Notes: a model not told the origin generated them from the sequence alone. A DNA stretch of 64,000 bases from Berghia stephanieae (GCA_034508935.3 CM067443.1:10336289-10400288), one strand, 5' to 3'; positions 1-10,039 are shown, numbered from the stretch's first letter. Numbers and translations: made by a program.

Positions 1-210
1 AACACAAAAATAGATTTTTTATCACTAAAACACACTAGCAGTGTCTAAGATCTTGCGATAAATAATTTATTTAGCAAAACATGCTCAACAGCACACTAGA
101 TCTATTCCTTTTCTTTAAATTTTATGATGTACAAAAGAAGTTTGAATAAAAATAATGTTGGTTGTATCGTAACGAATGTGACGATTTTCCTATAGTTGGT
201 AAGGAGATGG
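1..210 (-). mobile_element. CCCT MITE (piggyBac-like), cut by window edge
   Basis: First of five copies of a short non-autonomous DNA element. Its ends read ccctctccttacc / ggtaaggagaggg and it sits between TTAA tetranucleotides. Here only the end ggtaaggagatgg followed by TTAA (211-214) is in view. The other end lies left of the window. TTAA target duplication plus CCCT-type termini is the known signature of the piggyBac superfamily, so that assignment is an inference from the ends alone. There is no open reading frame. Confidence 0.6.
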
Positions 211-260
211 TTAAAGGATTAATTTATTTTCTGGCAATTTAAAAAAATTGTTTTTTTTTT

Positions 261-284
261 TAGTGGTCGGCAATTAACTGGTTA
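261..284. mobile_element. PAL1 terminal fragment
   Basis: Only the outer end of PAL1 (ggcaattaactggttaa) survives, directly before SINE-A at 291. PAL1 is described at its full copy, 12,409-12,683. Confidence 0.5.
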
Positions 285-290
285 ATATGT

Positions 291-580
291 GCGGCTATGT
301 GGTCTTATGGTATTACACTCGCTTTCAGATAGGAAGGTCTTGGGTTCGAGCCTCCATCAACGCATAGTTAAGTCCTTGAAAAAGGCCCTTTACTCACTTT
401 CTCTCACCGTACTCAGGTGTAAAATAAGTACCTGGCCGTTGACAGCGTTGTCTATATCCGAAAAAAAGATTGTAATATCGCCTAACAGGCGGCATGTCTC
501 GTCCTCCATGTTATGTGTTACTGTTGGCCAGGGACCCCTTGAGCACGTTTAGTGGATTTTGCACTATATAAAAGCTCATT
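291..580 (+). mobile_element. SINE-A copy 1
   Basis: Full-length member of the commonest SINE here, about 290-305 bp. The tRNA-like head has an A box (tggtctt/agtgg) and a B box (ggttcgagcc) about 50 bp downstream, the layout of an internal pol III promoter. A body follows with tgagtacctggccgttaacagcg and then a tail (agcgctttgagcacgtttag, then gcgctatataaaagctc). The A box resembles those of tRNA-Glu, -Gly or -Asp. The tail resembles the 3' end of L2-clade LINEs. It encodes no protein; open frames across it are chance. Confidence 0.9.
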
Positions 581-690
581 AAAAATTAAAATGTTGCTAA
601 CTGGATACAGACATTTAAACTGTAACACTTTTGACAAAACTACCTTTTCATTTGGGTCTGATGGTTTTTTGGGTTTTTTTTTTAACTTAA

Positions 691-944
691 TCCTCTCCTT
701 ACCAAATATAGGAAAATCGTCACATTCTTTATGATACAACCAACATTCTTCTTATTCAAATTTCTCATGTACGTCATTAGATTTAAAGAAAATGAACAGT
801 GGGTTGTAGAGCATGTATTTCTAAAGAAATTATTTATCGCACGAACTTATTGCTATTGTGTTTGAGTGATAAAAAATATATTTTTGTGTTAGTTGGGTGT
901 GAAGTTTGGGGGGAAATCCTGAAAATGGCTGGTAAGGAGAGAGT
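691..944 (+). mobile_element. CCCT MITE copy 2
   Basis: The left end tcctctccttacc follows TTAA at 687-690. The right end ggtaaggagagagtt is present but its TTAA has decayed. The interior matches copies 1 and 3 (gaaaatgaacag, then gtgtttgagtgataaaaaat). It lies about 110 bp downstream of SINE-A copy 1. Confidence 0.65.
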
Positions 945-1250
945 TGGATAAATGGATGAATTTAAGCAGCTCCTACATGTCCAAAAGTATTAACTATCTC
1001 AATCCTAGAGATCTTTGCTGCATTTCAAAATTGGAAGAAAAATGTATTAAAAATGAGCATGTGCATAGATAGTTTTATTCAACTACCATTAATTAACATG
1101 TAAAAAAACATTAGCTTTAATACTACGTCTATAATTTGTCTTAGATAAATGTAATAAATAGCCATGGGGTAAAAGTAACCTAGGTAAACTACGGATATAG
1201 TCGGTGTTAGGGTTGAATGAGTTAAACTGTCAATTCAGTGATTAAAAATG
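945..1250. other. No recognisable feature
   Basis: About 300 bp of AT-rich sequence. No copy elsewhere in the window, no coding signal and no inverted repeat was noticed. Confidence 0.4.
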
Positions 1251-1530
1251 AGGGCCCCGATTGCTCAGTTGGTAGAGCACTCTCTTCACACATCAAGCGA
1301 CCAGGATCAATCACGGATGCAGTCAAAATCTTTTCAGACCTCCCTCCCCCCTCCCCTGTCTACTCAGCAGCGAGTGGGTAGCTGCGTCTGTTAGATCCGA
1401 CGGAAGGTATTTCGCGATAGACTAACGTCCTATCGTAAAAGGATATCAATCGATTGTTAATTGTCCGTTTCACGCTATAAAAACCGGGATAATATCCAGC
1501 TCCACGAGTCTAATGCTCTGAACGACTACT
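1251..1530 (+). mobile_element. SINE-B copy 1
   Basis: Second major SINE family, about 280-295 bp. The tRNA-like head has an A box at tagctcagttggtagagcac and a B box (gatcgatcccgg). A C-rich variable stretch follows, then a body with ttagatctggcggaaagtac, and a tail with tttcacgctatagaaaccgg, aaactccggctcc and ggctctgaaggactac. This copy is full length with scattered substitutions (B box gatcaatcacgg). The tail differs from SINE-A, so the two families probably use different LINE partners. No LINE with the SINE-B tail is in this window. Confidence 0.88.
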
Positions 1531-1600
1531 TTATTATTCAGGCTGAGATAATCGCATTAAAACAATATTATGTATTGTATTACACTGAATTTATTTATGT

Positions 1601-1770
1601 GAGATGGTCGAGTGGTTAAGACATTGTACCCGGAGGTCCCGGGTTCGAGGCCCGCTTCAGGCACTTTCGTTTATTTCTTCCTCGAGAAAAATTGTTAACC
1701 CCCAATCTGCTTACAGTGGAAAACATGTCCGTCTGTTGATATCAGACCTTTGTTTGATGGATCATCTATA
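1601..1770 (+). mobile_element. SINE-D copy 1 (Leu/Ser-type tRNA head)
   Basis: It begins gagatggtcgagtggttaag, the usual A-box form of class II tRNAs such as Leu or Ser, and has the B box gggttcgaggcc. The rest matches the copy at 48,091: actttcgtttatttctt, gttaacccccaa, then gatatcagacc and ggatcatctata. The 3' end is interrupted by the GATAG MITE at 1,771. Only two copies are in the window, so the boundaries are approximate. Confidence 0.72.
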
Positions 1771-1956
1771 GATAGTATGCGCTTGGCTAAGAAGTTCACA
1801 ACCTTGCCATCCGGAAATATAACGTTCCAACAGACCAAACTATGTGTAACCTTGAACTTTTATAGTCTGGTTCATACAGTTTAGTGAGAATTACTCATAA
1901 ACCTGGATGGCAAAAAACAACAGCAATGACCTGAGTGACATCAATTTCGTTCTATC
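1771..1956 (+). mobile_element. GATAG MITE copy 1, inside SINE-D tail
   Basis: First of about 20 copies of a 180-187 bp non-autonomous DNA element. It begins gatagtatgcgcttggc and ends gacgtcatcttcgaactatc, so the true inverted ends are only about 6 bp (GATAGT/ACTATC). TATA stands on both sides. The second SINE-D copy has the uninterrupted site atcatctatattcc, so the element inserted at TATA, giving either a 4-bp duplication or a shorter one within it. The interior has gccatccggaagtataacgg and, 3', cgcggatggcaaaaa, a weak internal inverted pair. It encodes no protein. Confidence 0.85.
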
Positions 1957-2118
1957 TATATTGCTACATGGGGTAGAGCATGTTTTTTTTTTTTAAATAG
2001 ATCAATCATATAGCGCAATATCCACTAAACGTGCTAAAACGAGTGGCAAGGGGTCCACAGCTAACAGCATCATTTAGCATGTATAAACTTGAAGCTGAAA
2101 AATGAACTTTGAACGGGA

Positions 2119-2342
2119 TACGGAGGCAGAGTGATCTCAGCGGTAAGGTCTTTGCTTCGTACCGGAAAGGAACCGAGTTCGATCACCCGCCGCTGCGCTG
2201 AGTAGCCTTGAGCAAGTCACCTCGCCCTAGCTCAAATAGCGACTCTGCACTGCGACTGACGCCTGGGTTATTCCAGTCTTCGCTTGGAATAGACCTTAGA
2301 GATAAATTTCCTCTATGGGATTAATAAAGGGAATTATATTTT
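2119..2342 (+). mobile_element. SINE-C copy 1
   Basis: tRNA-like head (ggcagagtgatctcagcggt, B box gagttcgatcac). A body follows with ccttgagcaagtcacctcgc, gacgcctgggttattccag and a tail ttcctctatgggattaataaagg. The reverse-strand copy at 56,803-56,998 confirms it as a family. The tail (aataaaggaaat) differs from those of SINE-A and SINE-B. Confidence 0.8.
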
Positions 2343-2470
2343 ATTTTTAATTATTTATTTATTTTAAAGACAGTGAGTAGTGTTTCATAAACTAGAAAAT
2401 CTCTATATTATAGCTTTAAATTTTGGTTTATTATGGCATAATACCAAATTAGCTTAATAAAAAAAGAACT

Positions 2471-2761
2471 TTTATAAAGAGCAATATCCATTAAACATGC
2501 TCAAAGCACTTTACAAAAGGACCCTAGCCAATAGCAGCATCTATAATATGTAGAACGGGACATGACGCATTTTACAATAATTTTTCAACAGATTAAACTC
2601 TGTTAACGACCATGTGATCATTTTACACCGGAGTACAGTGAGAGATTGTGAGTGAAGAGGCTTTTCCAAGGACTCAACTATGCGCCGCTCCGAGCGGACT
2701 TGCACCCAGGACCTTCCGTTCCGAAGGCGAGTGCCATACCACAAGACCATATAGCTGCACA
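2471..2761 (-). mobile_element. SINE-A copy 2
   Basis: Nearly full length. The B-box region (ccgagcggacttgcacccagg read on +) is decayed, so internal promoter function is probably lost. It is followed within 20 bp by a PAL1 arm. Confidence 0.85.
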
Positions 2762-2778
2762 TTGGTGGGTTACAAATG

Positions 2779-2960
2779 TCTTTGACAAGTCCCAGGTTTG
2801 AGAGTATTAAAAATATATGGGGTCATCTAAATCGATTGATATTTGAAGGACGAGTTTTCTGGTCAACATTTTTAATACGTGTGTGTTTTTTTCACAGTGC
2901 GGCAGTTATAACGCTTTGCACCAAAGTGTTTATACAACGAGTGTTACCTTTATCTCGTTT
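2779..2960. mobile_element. PAL1, right arm only
   Basis: Reads aagtcccaggtttgagagta, aaatcgattgatatttgaag, gacgagttttctggtca, then a terminal part with gtgcggcagttataacg. This is one arm of the palindrome with the other missing. The SINE-A copy 2 head lies just to its left. Confidence 0.6.
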
Positions 2961-3373
2961 GCTTGCACGATAATGAGGGTGAAATAAAGTAGGGCCATAA
3001 GTTCTAATTCTGTAAACAAGAGAGCTTTATTTCTAATTGGAAAAAAATCTATAATTTTTGTCGTGAAGAATGATTTCCATCGATTTTTTATGCTATAATT
3101 CACACTATTCTATACAATCTTAAAACAAATATTGGAATCAAACGTTTTTATCAAATTTTTCAAAAAATTAAACAATCCTCTTTTGTTGGTTCAATTCTAT
3201 ACGTTGTTAAACGATTGTGTAATAGTATTTGTATATTCCACCGTGTCAATCGAATTGCCTTCAAAGACATTATATTATGTAATTTGTGGTGTCAATTGTT
3301 CATCGGGTATCCGGGTACTTCATTGGTATTTCCCCTACAAGCAAGAGACCGGTATCGATTCCAGAATCGATAT

Positions 3374-3622
3374 TTGTTACAAGGAATCACTAGTCAACAG
3401 TAACACTAAACGTTTTGGTCGAGATATTAAGCGATATTACAAATTTTTTCCCCAACAGAGACAATACTGTTAACGACCAGGGACTCATTTGACAGCTGAG
3501 TACGGTGAAGAATGAGAGTAAAGAGTATTTTCCAAGGACTCAACTATGCTCCGTCCTGACCGGATCTCAAATCCTGGACATTCGGGTCCGAAGGCGAGTA
3601 TCATACCACACGACCGCACAGC
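3374..3622 (-). mobile_element. SINE-A copy 3, diverged
   Basis: Lacks the tail end and carries many substitutions (gtaacactaaacg, tccgtcctgaccggatctc). It is probably one of the older copies. A PAL1 arm follows immediately. Confidence 0.7.
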
Positions 3623-3624
3623 TC

Positions 3625-3722
3625 TGGAAAAAAAAACCCCTACATTTTGAATTTGGACAGAAAACTTGCCCTTCAAATATCGGTTGATTGAAATGACCCT
3701 CATCTTGTCAAAAACTATTATC
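3625..3722. mobile_element. PAL1, left arm only
   Basis: tttggacagaaaacttgccc, ttcaaatatcggttgattg, then accctcatcttgtcaaaaac. The arm ends near the palindrome centre. SINE-A copy 3 abuts it on the outer side. Confidence 0.6.
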
Positions 3723-3773
3723 AAATAGTAACTGATAAAGATTTTCTATAAAACAAAACAACAAACAAACAAA

Positions 3774-4073
3774 CTTGAGATTTTATATACGCAATATCCA
3801 CTAAACTTGCTCGAAGCGCTTTACTATGGTTTCCTGACCAACAGCAACACGTAAAGTGTAGAACAAGACATGATGCCTATTAGGCGATATTACATTTTTT
3901 CCGACAAAGACAACGCTGTTAACAGCGAGGTACTTATTTTACACCTGAGTATGGTGAGAGAATGTGAGTAAAGAGCCTTTTCCAAGGACTCTACTATGCA
4001 CGGAGCGAGGTTCGAACTCAGGATCTTCCGATCCGAAAGCGAGTGTCATACCACTAGACCACATAGCCGCACA
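3774..4073 (-). mobile_element. SINE-A copy 4
   Basis: Complete from tail to head. The B box on the minus strand reads ggttcgaacc-like, and the body block for gtacctcgctgttaacagcg is intact. It is 50 bp from PAL1. Confidence 0.88.
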
Positions 4074-4324
4074 ATAAAGACACACATGATTAAGTAAAAC
4101 ATTAAATGCCACAATTAATACCACTGAATTAAAGAAATATTTAATTAACCAAAATCAACATCTTCGCCAAAATAGCCATGCTTCAAATTTGATAGTGAAA
4201 AAAAGGAAGAAAAACAAGTAATTTCTAAAATAAAATACAGAAATTTATGAAAGCAGACAGTAGACCCACAATTAAGCGTGTTACCCGACCTGTACCTATA
4301 TGCAGCATTGACATCCGAACAACT

Positions 4325-4452
4325 TATGGGCCTAGTTTAACATTGTTGAAATGGACAATATTTTGCGTCATTTTTTAAAAAAGATTTCCATTACAACAAT
4401 CAGCCTATAAGGAATTGGGTTATCAGACCTGAAAATTTGCGCACGCCGGTGT
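4325..4452. mobile_element. PAL2 partial copy
   Basis: PAL2 is a short inverted-repeat element with ends close to cgacgtgcactatttgcagg, then tctgataaccca and an inner part gcgtcaaaatattgtccatt. This copy has the right half: ttggacaatattttgcgtca on a degenerate centre, then gaattgggttatcagacctg. It ends at gcgcacgcc. Confidence 0.6.
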
Positions 4453-4790
4453 TACCATTACTTACAAACAATGAACTTTAAATCAATAATAACATAGCAA
4501 CATTTGTGTTTGGTTGAAATAAGGTGTCTGTCGATCGCGACACAACTTTCACAGATAGCCTATAGTCTAGCTCGTATTACGGATTTCGAATTCGGAGCGT
4601 TTGGTTAGTCAACAGCAAAGATTTCACCAAACAAGGAATCAGACTAGAATTTTAACACAAAACAACAGAGAGGATCTGCTTTCATGTGACACAACTTTCG
4701 ATGCTAACAGATAATATAAAGTTGTTTTATTCTTCAAATCTTTATTTTACAAAATATTTTTAGAGGTAAACGCGCTCAAATATAATTCAT
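4453..4790. other. No recognisable feature
   Basis: Apparently unique sequence. The phrase acacaactttc occurs twice (near 4,540 and 4,690), but no further structure was seen. Confidence 0.35.
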
Positions 4791-4796
4791 AACAAT

Positions 4797-4885
4797 ATCT
4801 GTTTTTCGTGAATTGAATTGAAGCTTACAGTCAATTTCACATTGTTACTTATTTCTTTGAGATTCGAGCAGCAACATTTCCATTG
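4797..4885. mobile_element. PAL3 end fragment
   Basis: Matches the right flank of PAL3 (gaagcttacagtcaatttca, acattgttacttatttcttt, then gcagcaacatttccattgat). The central gaaacgttc palindrome is absent. Confidence 0.5.
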
Positions 4886-5129
4886 ATATTCCAAAGAATT
4901 GCTCAACTTGAAAGCCACCATAGAGCCATACATATCTCCATCCAAAACTAAAAAACGAGGATAAAAACCAAATCTAATTTCAGCAGGAACATTTTTTTGG
5001 GGGTGAATGATCAGAATTTTTGAAGTGCCAAGGAAGATAATAAAAAAAACTTCTAAGAGACAATACAAATATAATTGAAAGAATTATACCGAAAGACGAT
5101 GTGTTATTCACGGTTATTTAGGAACCACT

Positions 5130-5885
5130 TCTGAATAAATTCCTTTCAAGGAAGAAAGATGGATGGAGAGCCACGAAAAAAGTAGGATCATTAATAGGAG
5201 ACAAGGAAGACGTAGAAAGAAGAAAAAGTTTATCGACCGTTGAGCTATATAAATTATTACATATTATATGGATTAGAAAAGATAAAAATAAAGACAAACA
5301 CCAAAATCAAATTATACACAACCCTTGTAAAATCCGTGCTTATAATATAACTGCGGAACATGGGCACTGACTGGAACAGAAGAGCAAAGATTAGACAGAT
5401 TCCATAGAAAACAATTGAAAAGAGTCCTGAATATACGATGCCCCACAAAAATAAGCAAACATTAGACATATCCCATAGAAAACAACTAAAACAGTCCTGA
5501 TTATACGATACCCCACAAAAATAAGCAATAGAACTCTGTATGAAAAATGCACTGAAAGACCCTTATCCATTCAAATCCTGGAGGCAAGATGGCGGCTTTT
5601 TGGGCAAATACTCAGAAGAGATGAAAATATACCAACTACTAATGCCATGAATACTTTTTTCACCCTATCTGGACACAAGAAATATAAAGGTAGACCCACC
5701 ACGTCAATTCACTGTGTCCTCAATAAAGACCTAAAACGCCTTCAAAATAACAAAGAATATCAAAATCAAAGGAAGACCTCATGAAATTAGCATCCACAAC
5801 AAATTACGTTAACTGTGGAAGGAATTGGCACAGATGATTAGAGAGGCAGCCGAGGCGTCCAGCTCGGATGATTAGGACGCGAAAG
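5130..5885 (+). pseudogene. Decayed non-LTR retrotransposon, C-terminal part after RT
   Basis: Broken frames give stretches such as KLYTTLVKSVL, TWALTGTEEQRLDRFHRKQL, then ILEARWRLFGHILRRDEN and KGRPTTSIHCVLNKDLKRL, ending MIREAAEASSSDD with a stop at 5,873. The pattern of a Trp-Leu-Phe-Gly-His-(V/I)-L-R block followed by a G-R-P block is the usual region after the thumb of LINE reverse transcriptases. The palm motifs are missing. A segment of about 70 bp around 5,395-5,465 (ccatagaaaacaa to ccccacaaaaataagc) is repeated immediately after itself, and several frames are interrupted, so it is a fossil. The clade is not resolved. Confidence 0.7.
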
Positions 5886-5889
5886 GCCT

Positions 5890-6330
5890 TAAGTCAATTA
5901 TAAATAAACCCGATCATTGACATACTTTAGCCTCTGTGGAGAGTGGAGAGTGCCATTCAATGAGGTATAACTTTGTCATCAAAACAATGTAATTTCCGAT
6001 GGAAGGTGTGTCAAAGTCAACTATTTAACCTACATTTCCAGAAACCCTATCCAAACAAATATAACATTTTAGAATGAATAGGAATAGAAGTTTTATACAG
6101 GTCTATAAATATGTTTCTAGCAGATCAATTATAAAGCAAAATCAACAGTTATAGTAGACCGATATTTCGAGAGAAAAATAAACCAAACCAACTCCCACTG
6201 ACGACAGAATCGAGTGGTTTGGGGTGACAAATATAAGCTTTCTGTTTTATTTTTCTAACTGCATTGGTGGTCTTCTTTCAAAAAGAAAATATAGAAACAA
6301 GTTTTTTTTGTTTACTTGTAAATAAAGATG
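5890..6330. other. No recognisable feature
   Basis: AT-rich and apparently unique. There is no coding signal and no copy of the local families. Confidence 0.35.
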
Positions 6331-6333
6331 GTG

Positions 6334-6650
6334 TTTTACTTATAGGGGGTTCCCGATAGCTCAGTTGGTAGAACACTCGCTTCACACGCAAAGGGACCAA
6401 GATCGATCCCGGGTGCAGTCGAGATTTTTTTTCTGACCCCCCCCCCCCCCCCCCCCCCGCCAAACCTGTCAACCCAGCAGTACATCGGTAGTTGATCTGT
6501 TAGATGTGGCGAAAAGTACTTTGAGATAGACTAGCGTCCTATCAGAAGGGTAGCAAGTATTTGTTATTGTCCGTTTCACGCTATAGAAACCGGAATAAAC
6601 TCCGCCTCCATGGGGCTTACGGCTCTGACGGACTACTTATTTTACTTATA
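6334..6650 (+). mobile_element. SINE-B copy 2 with 11-bp target duplications
   Basis: The element runs 6,345-6,639. Identical direct repeats ttttacttata stand at 6,334-6,344 and 6,640-6,650, a target-site duplication typical of LINE-mediated insertion. The clean duplication and intact A and B boxes suggest a rather recent insertion. The variable tract is an uninterrupted run of about 22 C (6,437-6,458). Confidence 0.92.
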
Positions 6651-6685
6651 GGTGGAAATAGAGTTCTAACTTTGTCATACATTAA

Positions 6686-6902
6686 CCCTCTCCTTACCAA
6701 CTATAGTAAAATCGTCACATCTGTTACGATACAACCACCATTATTCTTATTCAAATTTCTTTTTTACATCATAACATTTAAAGAAAATGAACAGGATGTT
6801 GTAGGATATGTTTTGCTAAAGAAATTATGTATCGCAAGAATTTTACTGCTATTGTGTTTGAGTGATAAAAAATCTATTTGGTGTTAGTTGGGTGTGAACT
6901 TT
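6686..6902 (+). mobile_element. CCCT MITE copy 3
   Basis: TTAA (6,682-6,685) is followed by the intact terminus ccctctccttacc. The right terminus is lost after gttagttgggtgtgaac. The interior aligns well with copy 2. Confidence 0.65.
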
Positions 6903-6971
6903 TTTTAAATAATAGAAATTTTAAAAACCTACCTTTCATATTTGTGGCTGTTTCAATTTCCACCACCAAGT

Positions 6972-7010
6972 AACTCCGGACATAATACCGCTTTAAGACC
7001 GCGAGTGACA
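6972..7010. repeat. Short dispersed motif J (gacataataccg)
   Basis: ctccggacataataccgctt. Related copies are at 46,590, 56,622 and 57,986, each followed within 25 bp by a gtcaca/ttaca-like phrase. This may be the end of an unrecognised element. Confidence 0.4.
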
Positions 7011-7103
7011 TTCATTCATTCATTCATTCATTCATCCCATGACCTGATGATCGTCGGGGGGATGTATGGGATGAAGCTCTCATCCCCCCCCCCCCCCCCC
7101 CCC
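7009..7103. repeat. (CATT)n then poly-C
   Basis: Six to seven CATT units at 7,009-7,036 and a run of 20 C at 7,084-7,103. Confidence 0.9.
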
Positions 7104-7384
7104 AATTCATCTCTCTCTATTGTTGGCCTTCTCCAAGAGTTCTTCCATCTTCATTCCTGTCCATTCCTTGATATTGTCCATACATCCAAACGCGAGTCAC
7201 ATTACAAATTTTGTAAATCATCTTTTTGTCTATAATTTCACTTTCCATAATTCCACTTTCTTCACTATTTCCTACCCCCTTTTCATCTAACTGCCAATCC
7301 TTCAATCAACTTCCATTATCTTCAAGGTTGTTTGGAGTGAGTCGTTATTATAGCTTGTAAACTGCCCACATCCCACAATCTCGC

Positions 7385-7420
7385 ACCCCCCCCCCCCCCC
7401 CCTCATCCCCCCCCCCCCCC
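7385..7420. repeat. Interrupted poly-C, 36 bp
   Basis: Two C runs separated by tcat. It marks the left edge of a GC-richer strip (about 7,440-7,830). Confidence 0.9.
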
Positions 7421-7429
7421 ACAAACACA

Positions 7430-7604
7430 TATTATTATAAGAGCAACCCATTTCTCATTCTCACCAATAATACCCCCTCCCACCTTTCCCTCCCTCCCCC
7501 ACTTTCCGCCTTTCTTCGCCAAACTCACTTCCCTTAATTCTCCCACCCGTCTCGCGAGACACATCCTGGCCGGCCATCGCTTGTTGGCATCGCTGCTGTC
7601 ACCG

Positions 7605-7636
<32 letters not shown>

Positions 7637-7930
7637 TCCAGAATCAGTAGAAGTCCCCCCCGCCCGCCAGCAGTATAAAATCTCCGTCCACCAAATAAAT
7701 AGCCCCAAATTACCTACAACGTAAACGCTGTTGGAATTCTCTGGACCTGAGTCGTCCGATCTGGCCTCAAGGCCTCTCCTTCTAGTAGAAGCCCGCCCGC
7801 CTACTTCAAGAGAAATAGTGGTCTACAGGGCATTTAGTCATATTATTAATAATATCATTCTCGTATAAAAGAAACGTCAAATATCAGTGCAAGCCGAGTA
7901 CTATTATCCATTCCACCCGTAGGTAAGTCT
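7430..7930 (+). promoter_or_regulatory. Possible core promoter and splice donor in a GC-richer strip
   Basis: A strip richer in C and CpG than its surroundings (ctcgcgagacacatcctggc, cccgcccgcc) ends in a TATA-like box, tataaaa, at 7,864-7,870. At 7,921 the sequence agGTAAGT is a perfect match to the metazoan 5' splice-site consensus, about 55 bp past the TATA box. Together they could form a promoter and a very short non-coding first exon on the plus strand. No downstream exon was recognised, and a CAT/ATC trinucleotide run inside the strip could explain part of its composition. Chance is quite possible. Confidence 0.2.
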
Positions 7931-8099
7931 ATAGTGGACATAGTTTAATTTTTTTATATTTTTTTTTGGATTATGATTACTTATTAATTTATTATAACAA
8001 CTCAAAATGGCTATTCGGTGTGTTTGGAATGTTTTAGTTTTTTGGATCACCTGTGACATTAAACGCATTCGAATGGTAAAAAAACGAGGTGTTACTTAT

Positions 8100-8268
8100 T
8101 TGCAGGTCTGATAACCCAAAAAAAGTTATGGGCTCGCTCATTGTCATATATAATAGAAATACTTTTTTAAAAAAACAAATAAAAATATTGTCCATTCCAA
8201 CATTGTCAACATTGCGCCATAAATACATCCGGTTGTTAGACCTGTGAGTATGTATACGTCGGGCAAAG
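8100..8268. mobile_element. PAL2 copy
   Basis: Left end tgcaggtctgataaccca, centre aaaatattgtccattccaac, right end gttgttagacctgtgagta followed by atacgtcg. It is degenerate but keeps both ends. SINE-A copy 5 begins four bases beyond, so the SINE may have landed at its edge. Confidence 0.65.
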
Positions 8269-8271
8269 CAC

Positions 8272-8575
8272 GTGCGGCTATGTGGTCTTGTGGTATGACA
8301 CTCGCTTTCGGACGGGTAGGTCCTGGGTTCGAGACTCGCTCGGCGCGTAGTTGAGTCCTTGGAAATGACTTTTTACTCACATTATCTCACCATATTCAGG
8401 TGTAAAATGAGTACCTGGTCGTTAACAGCTTTGTCTCTGTCGGAAAAAAATGTATTATCGCCAAAATAGGCGTCATGTCTTGATATAGATGTTATCTGTT
8501 GCTGCTGTTGGTCAGGGACACCTTTTAAAGCGCTTTGAGCACGTTAAGTGGATATCGCGCTATATAAATGCTCTG
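8272..8575 (+). mobile_element. SINE-A copy 5
   Basis: Full length. The A box (tggtcttgtgg) and B box (gggttcgagac) are close to consensus, and the tail ends gcgctatataaatgctc. Confidence 0.9.
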
Positions 8576-8589
8576 TTAAAGGTTAAAAC

Positions 8590-9010
8590 ATGTTACAAAA
8601 AACGGCAATTGGAGAACTAAACTATTTTTTCAGAAAAATGGCAGTTGAACTAGATGCATATAAAAGAACTTTAATAATATCACAAAATAGAAAATACTTT
8701 AATATGCTTATCTAGTACTAAATACATTTTCTCCCGAACGTTAAAATTTTGCAAACGTGCATATTATATCGATATAATTTGGGCATCGCATTAATGTAAT
8801 TCTTAAAGGATTTGAAAATTTCTGAAAAATTAATTAAACGTCCTTGGTTCTGTTGAAACATTTAAGAAAGTTATCCACAAAGAATTGAATTCATTAAGAT
8901 ACGAAGATGTTTATTGCTTGTTGTATTTTTTTTTAAATGAGATGTGTTAAGATTGTTTCAATATCATGGCATGTATAAAGCGTTAAAATAATAATATTAT
9001 GTTGTTCTTG
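8590..9010. other. No recognisable feature
   Basis: AT-rich, apparently unique, with no coding signal. Confidence 0.35.
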
Positions 9011-9018
9011 TCAGCCTT

Positions 9019-9082
9019 TTAGTAATAGTAATAATAGTAATAGTGATAGTAATAATAATAGTAATAGTAATTATAGTAATAA
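9019..9082. repeat. (AGTAAT)n imperfect microsatellite
   Basis: Alternating agtaat and agtaataat units with a few substitutions. Confidence 0.85.
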
Positions 9083-9403
9083 ATCTTAATTGTCCATAGA
9101 ATGGAAAATCTTTTGTGGTTTACATTGCTCGAAAAAAATAAAATAAAAGCATAAAGAGAAATGTGTGGATCTTATAATAATACGATTCTCATAACAAATT
9201 TACTTCACAATGCACACAGAGACATCTTTACAAATTAATACGACATGGAACATAATGTTTTAATGCAGTGAAATTAAGACTGATTTCAAAGGTATGCATA
9301 GTTAAAAAGTTACTCACTCCTTTTCCAATACAATTTTAAACGGTCCCAATTTCTTTCACATCACTTCTCTCTTTCACCACCCCCCGCCCCCTCCTATGTC
9401 TCT

Positions 9404-9407
<4 letters not shown>

Positions 9408-9451
<44 letters not shown>

Positions 9452-9556
9452 ACACTCTCTATCTCTCTGACTCTCTCTCTATATATATCTATCTATATAT
9501 CTATTTCTTTCTCTGTCTCTCTCTATCTATATATCTCTATCTCCTCTCTCTCTCTC

Positions 9557-9607
<51 letters not shown>
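9408..9607. repeat. (CT)n microsatellite, about 200 bp
   Basis: Long pyrimidine strand of CT repeats broken by (AT)/(CTAT) islands at 9,480-9,540. Confidence 0.95.
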
Positions 9608-9610
<3 letters not shown>

Positions 9611-9697
9611 TAGAAGATCAGAAAAGAGAAGATAAGATGATATCTAAAGCAATCTTTGTATGCAATAAAAGCATTATAAAATAAAAACAAACAAGTA

Positions 9698-9926
9698 TTT
9701 TAAAATTTGGCCAGAAAATTCGCCCTTCGAATTTTGATCGATTTAAATTAACCTCATCTTGGTAAAACCTGGGACCTCGCGAGTTTTTTCTGAAGTCTCA
9801 GGTTTGAGAGTTTTTACCAAGATGGGGGTTATATAAATCGATCAATATCTGAAGGACGAGTTTTCTGGCCAAAATGTTTTAATTCGTGGGTTTTTTTTTT
9901 GGCAGAGTACGGCAGTTAAATGGTTA
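9698..9926. mobile_element. PAL1 copy with both arms
   Basis: Left arm aaaatttggccagaaaattc, then cgatttaaattaacctcatc. Centre cctgggacctcgcgag. Right arm gaagtctcaggtttgagagt and gacgagttttctggccaaaa, with terminus gagtacggcagttaaatgg and TTAA at 9,923. The left terminus is lost. Arms of about 100 bp face each other, so a transcript could form a long hairpin. Confidence 0.8.
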
Positions 9927-10039
9927 AAAATCTTTATTTCAAAGTTATGAAAATGATACAAATATCAACTTATCTCAAAAACAAGATTCTGATTGGTTTG
10001 GTCATGTAGATACCGTTTGTGCGATCATCTCACGTTGAT

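Noticed and set aside
1601-1680. Functional tRNA-Leu or tRNA-Ser gene
   Set aside because: Acceptor stem does not close, and the sequence continues as SINE-D with a second copy at 48 kb.
6345-6420. Functional tRNA gene
   Set aside because: It is the head of SINE-B with target duplications around the whole 295-bp element.
8144-8380. Frames with recurring peptides such as FPRTQL and SNPGP on many minus-strand SINE-A copies
   Set aside because: The same peptide recurs because the SINE recurs; no start, no conserved full frame and no protein family.
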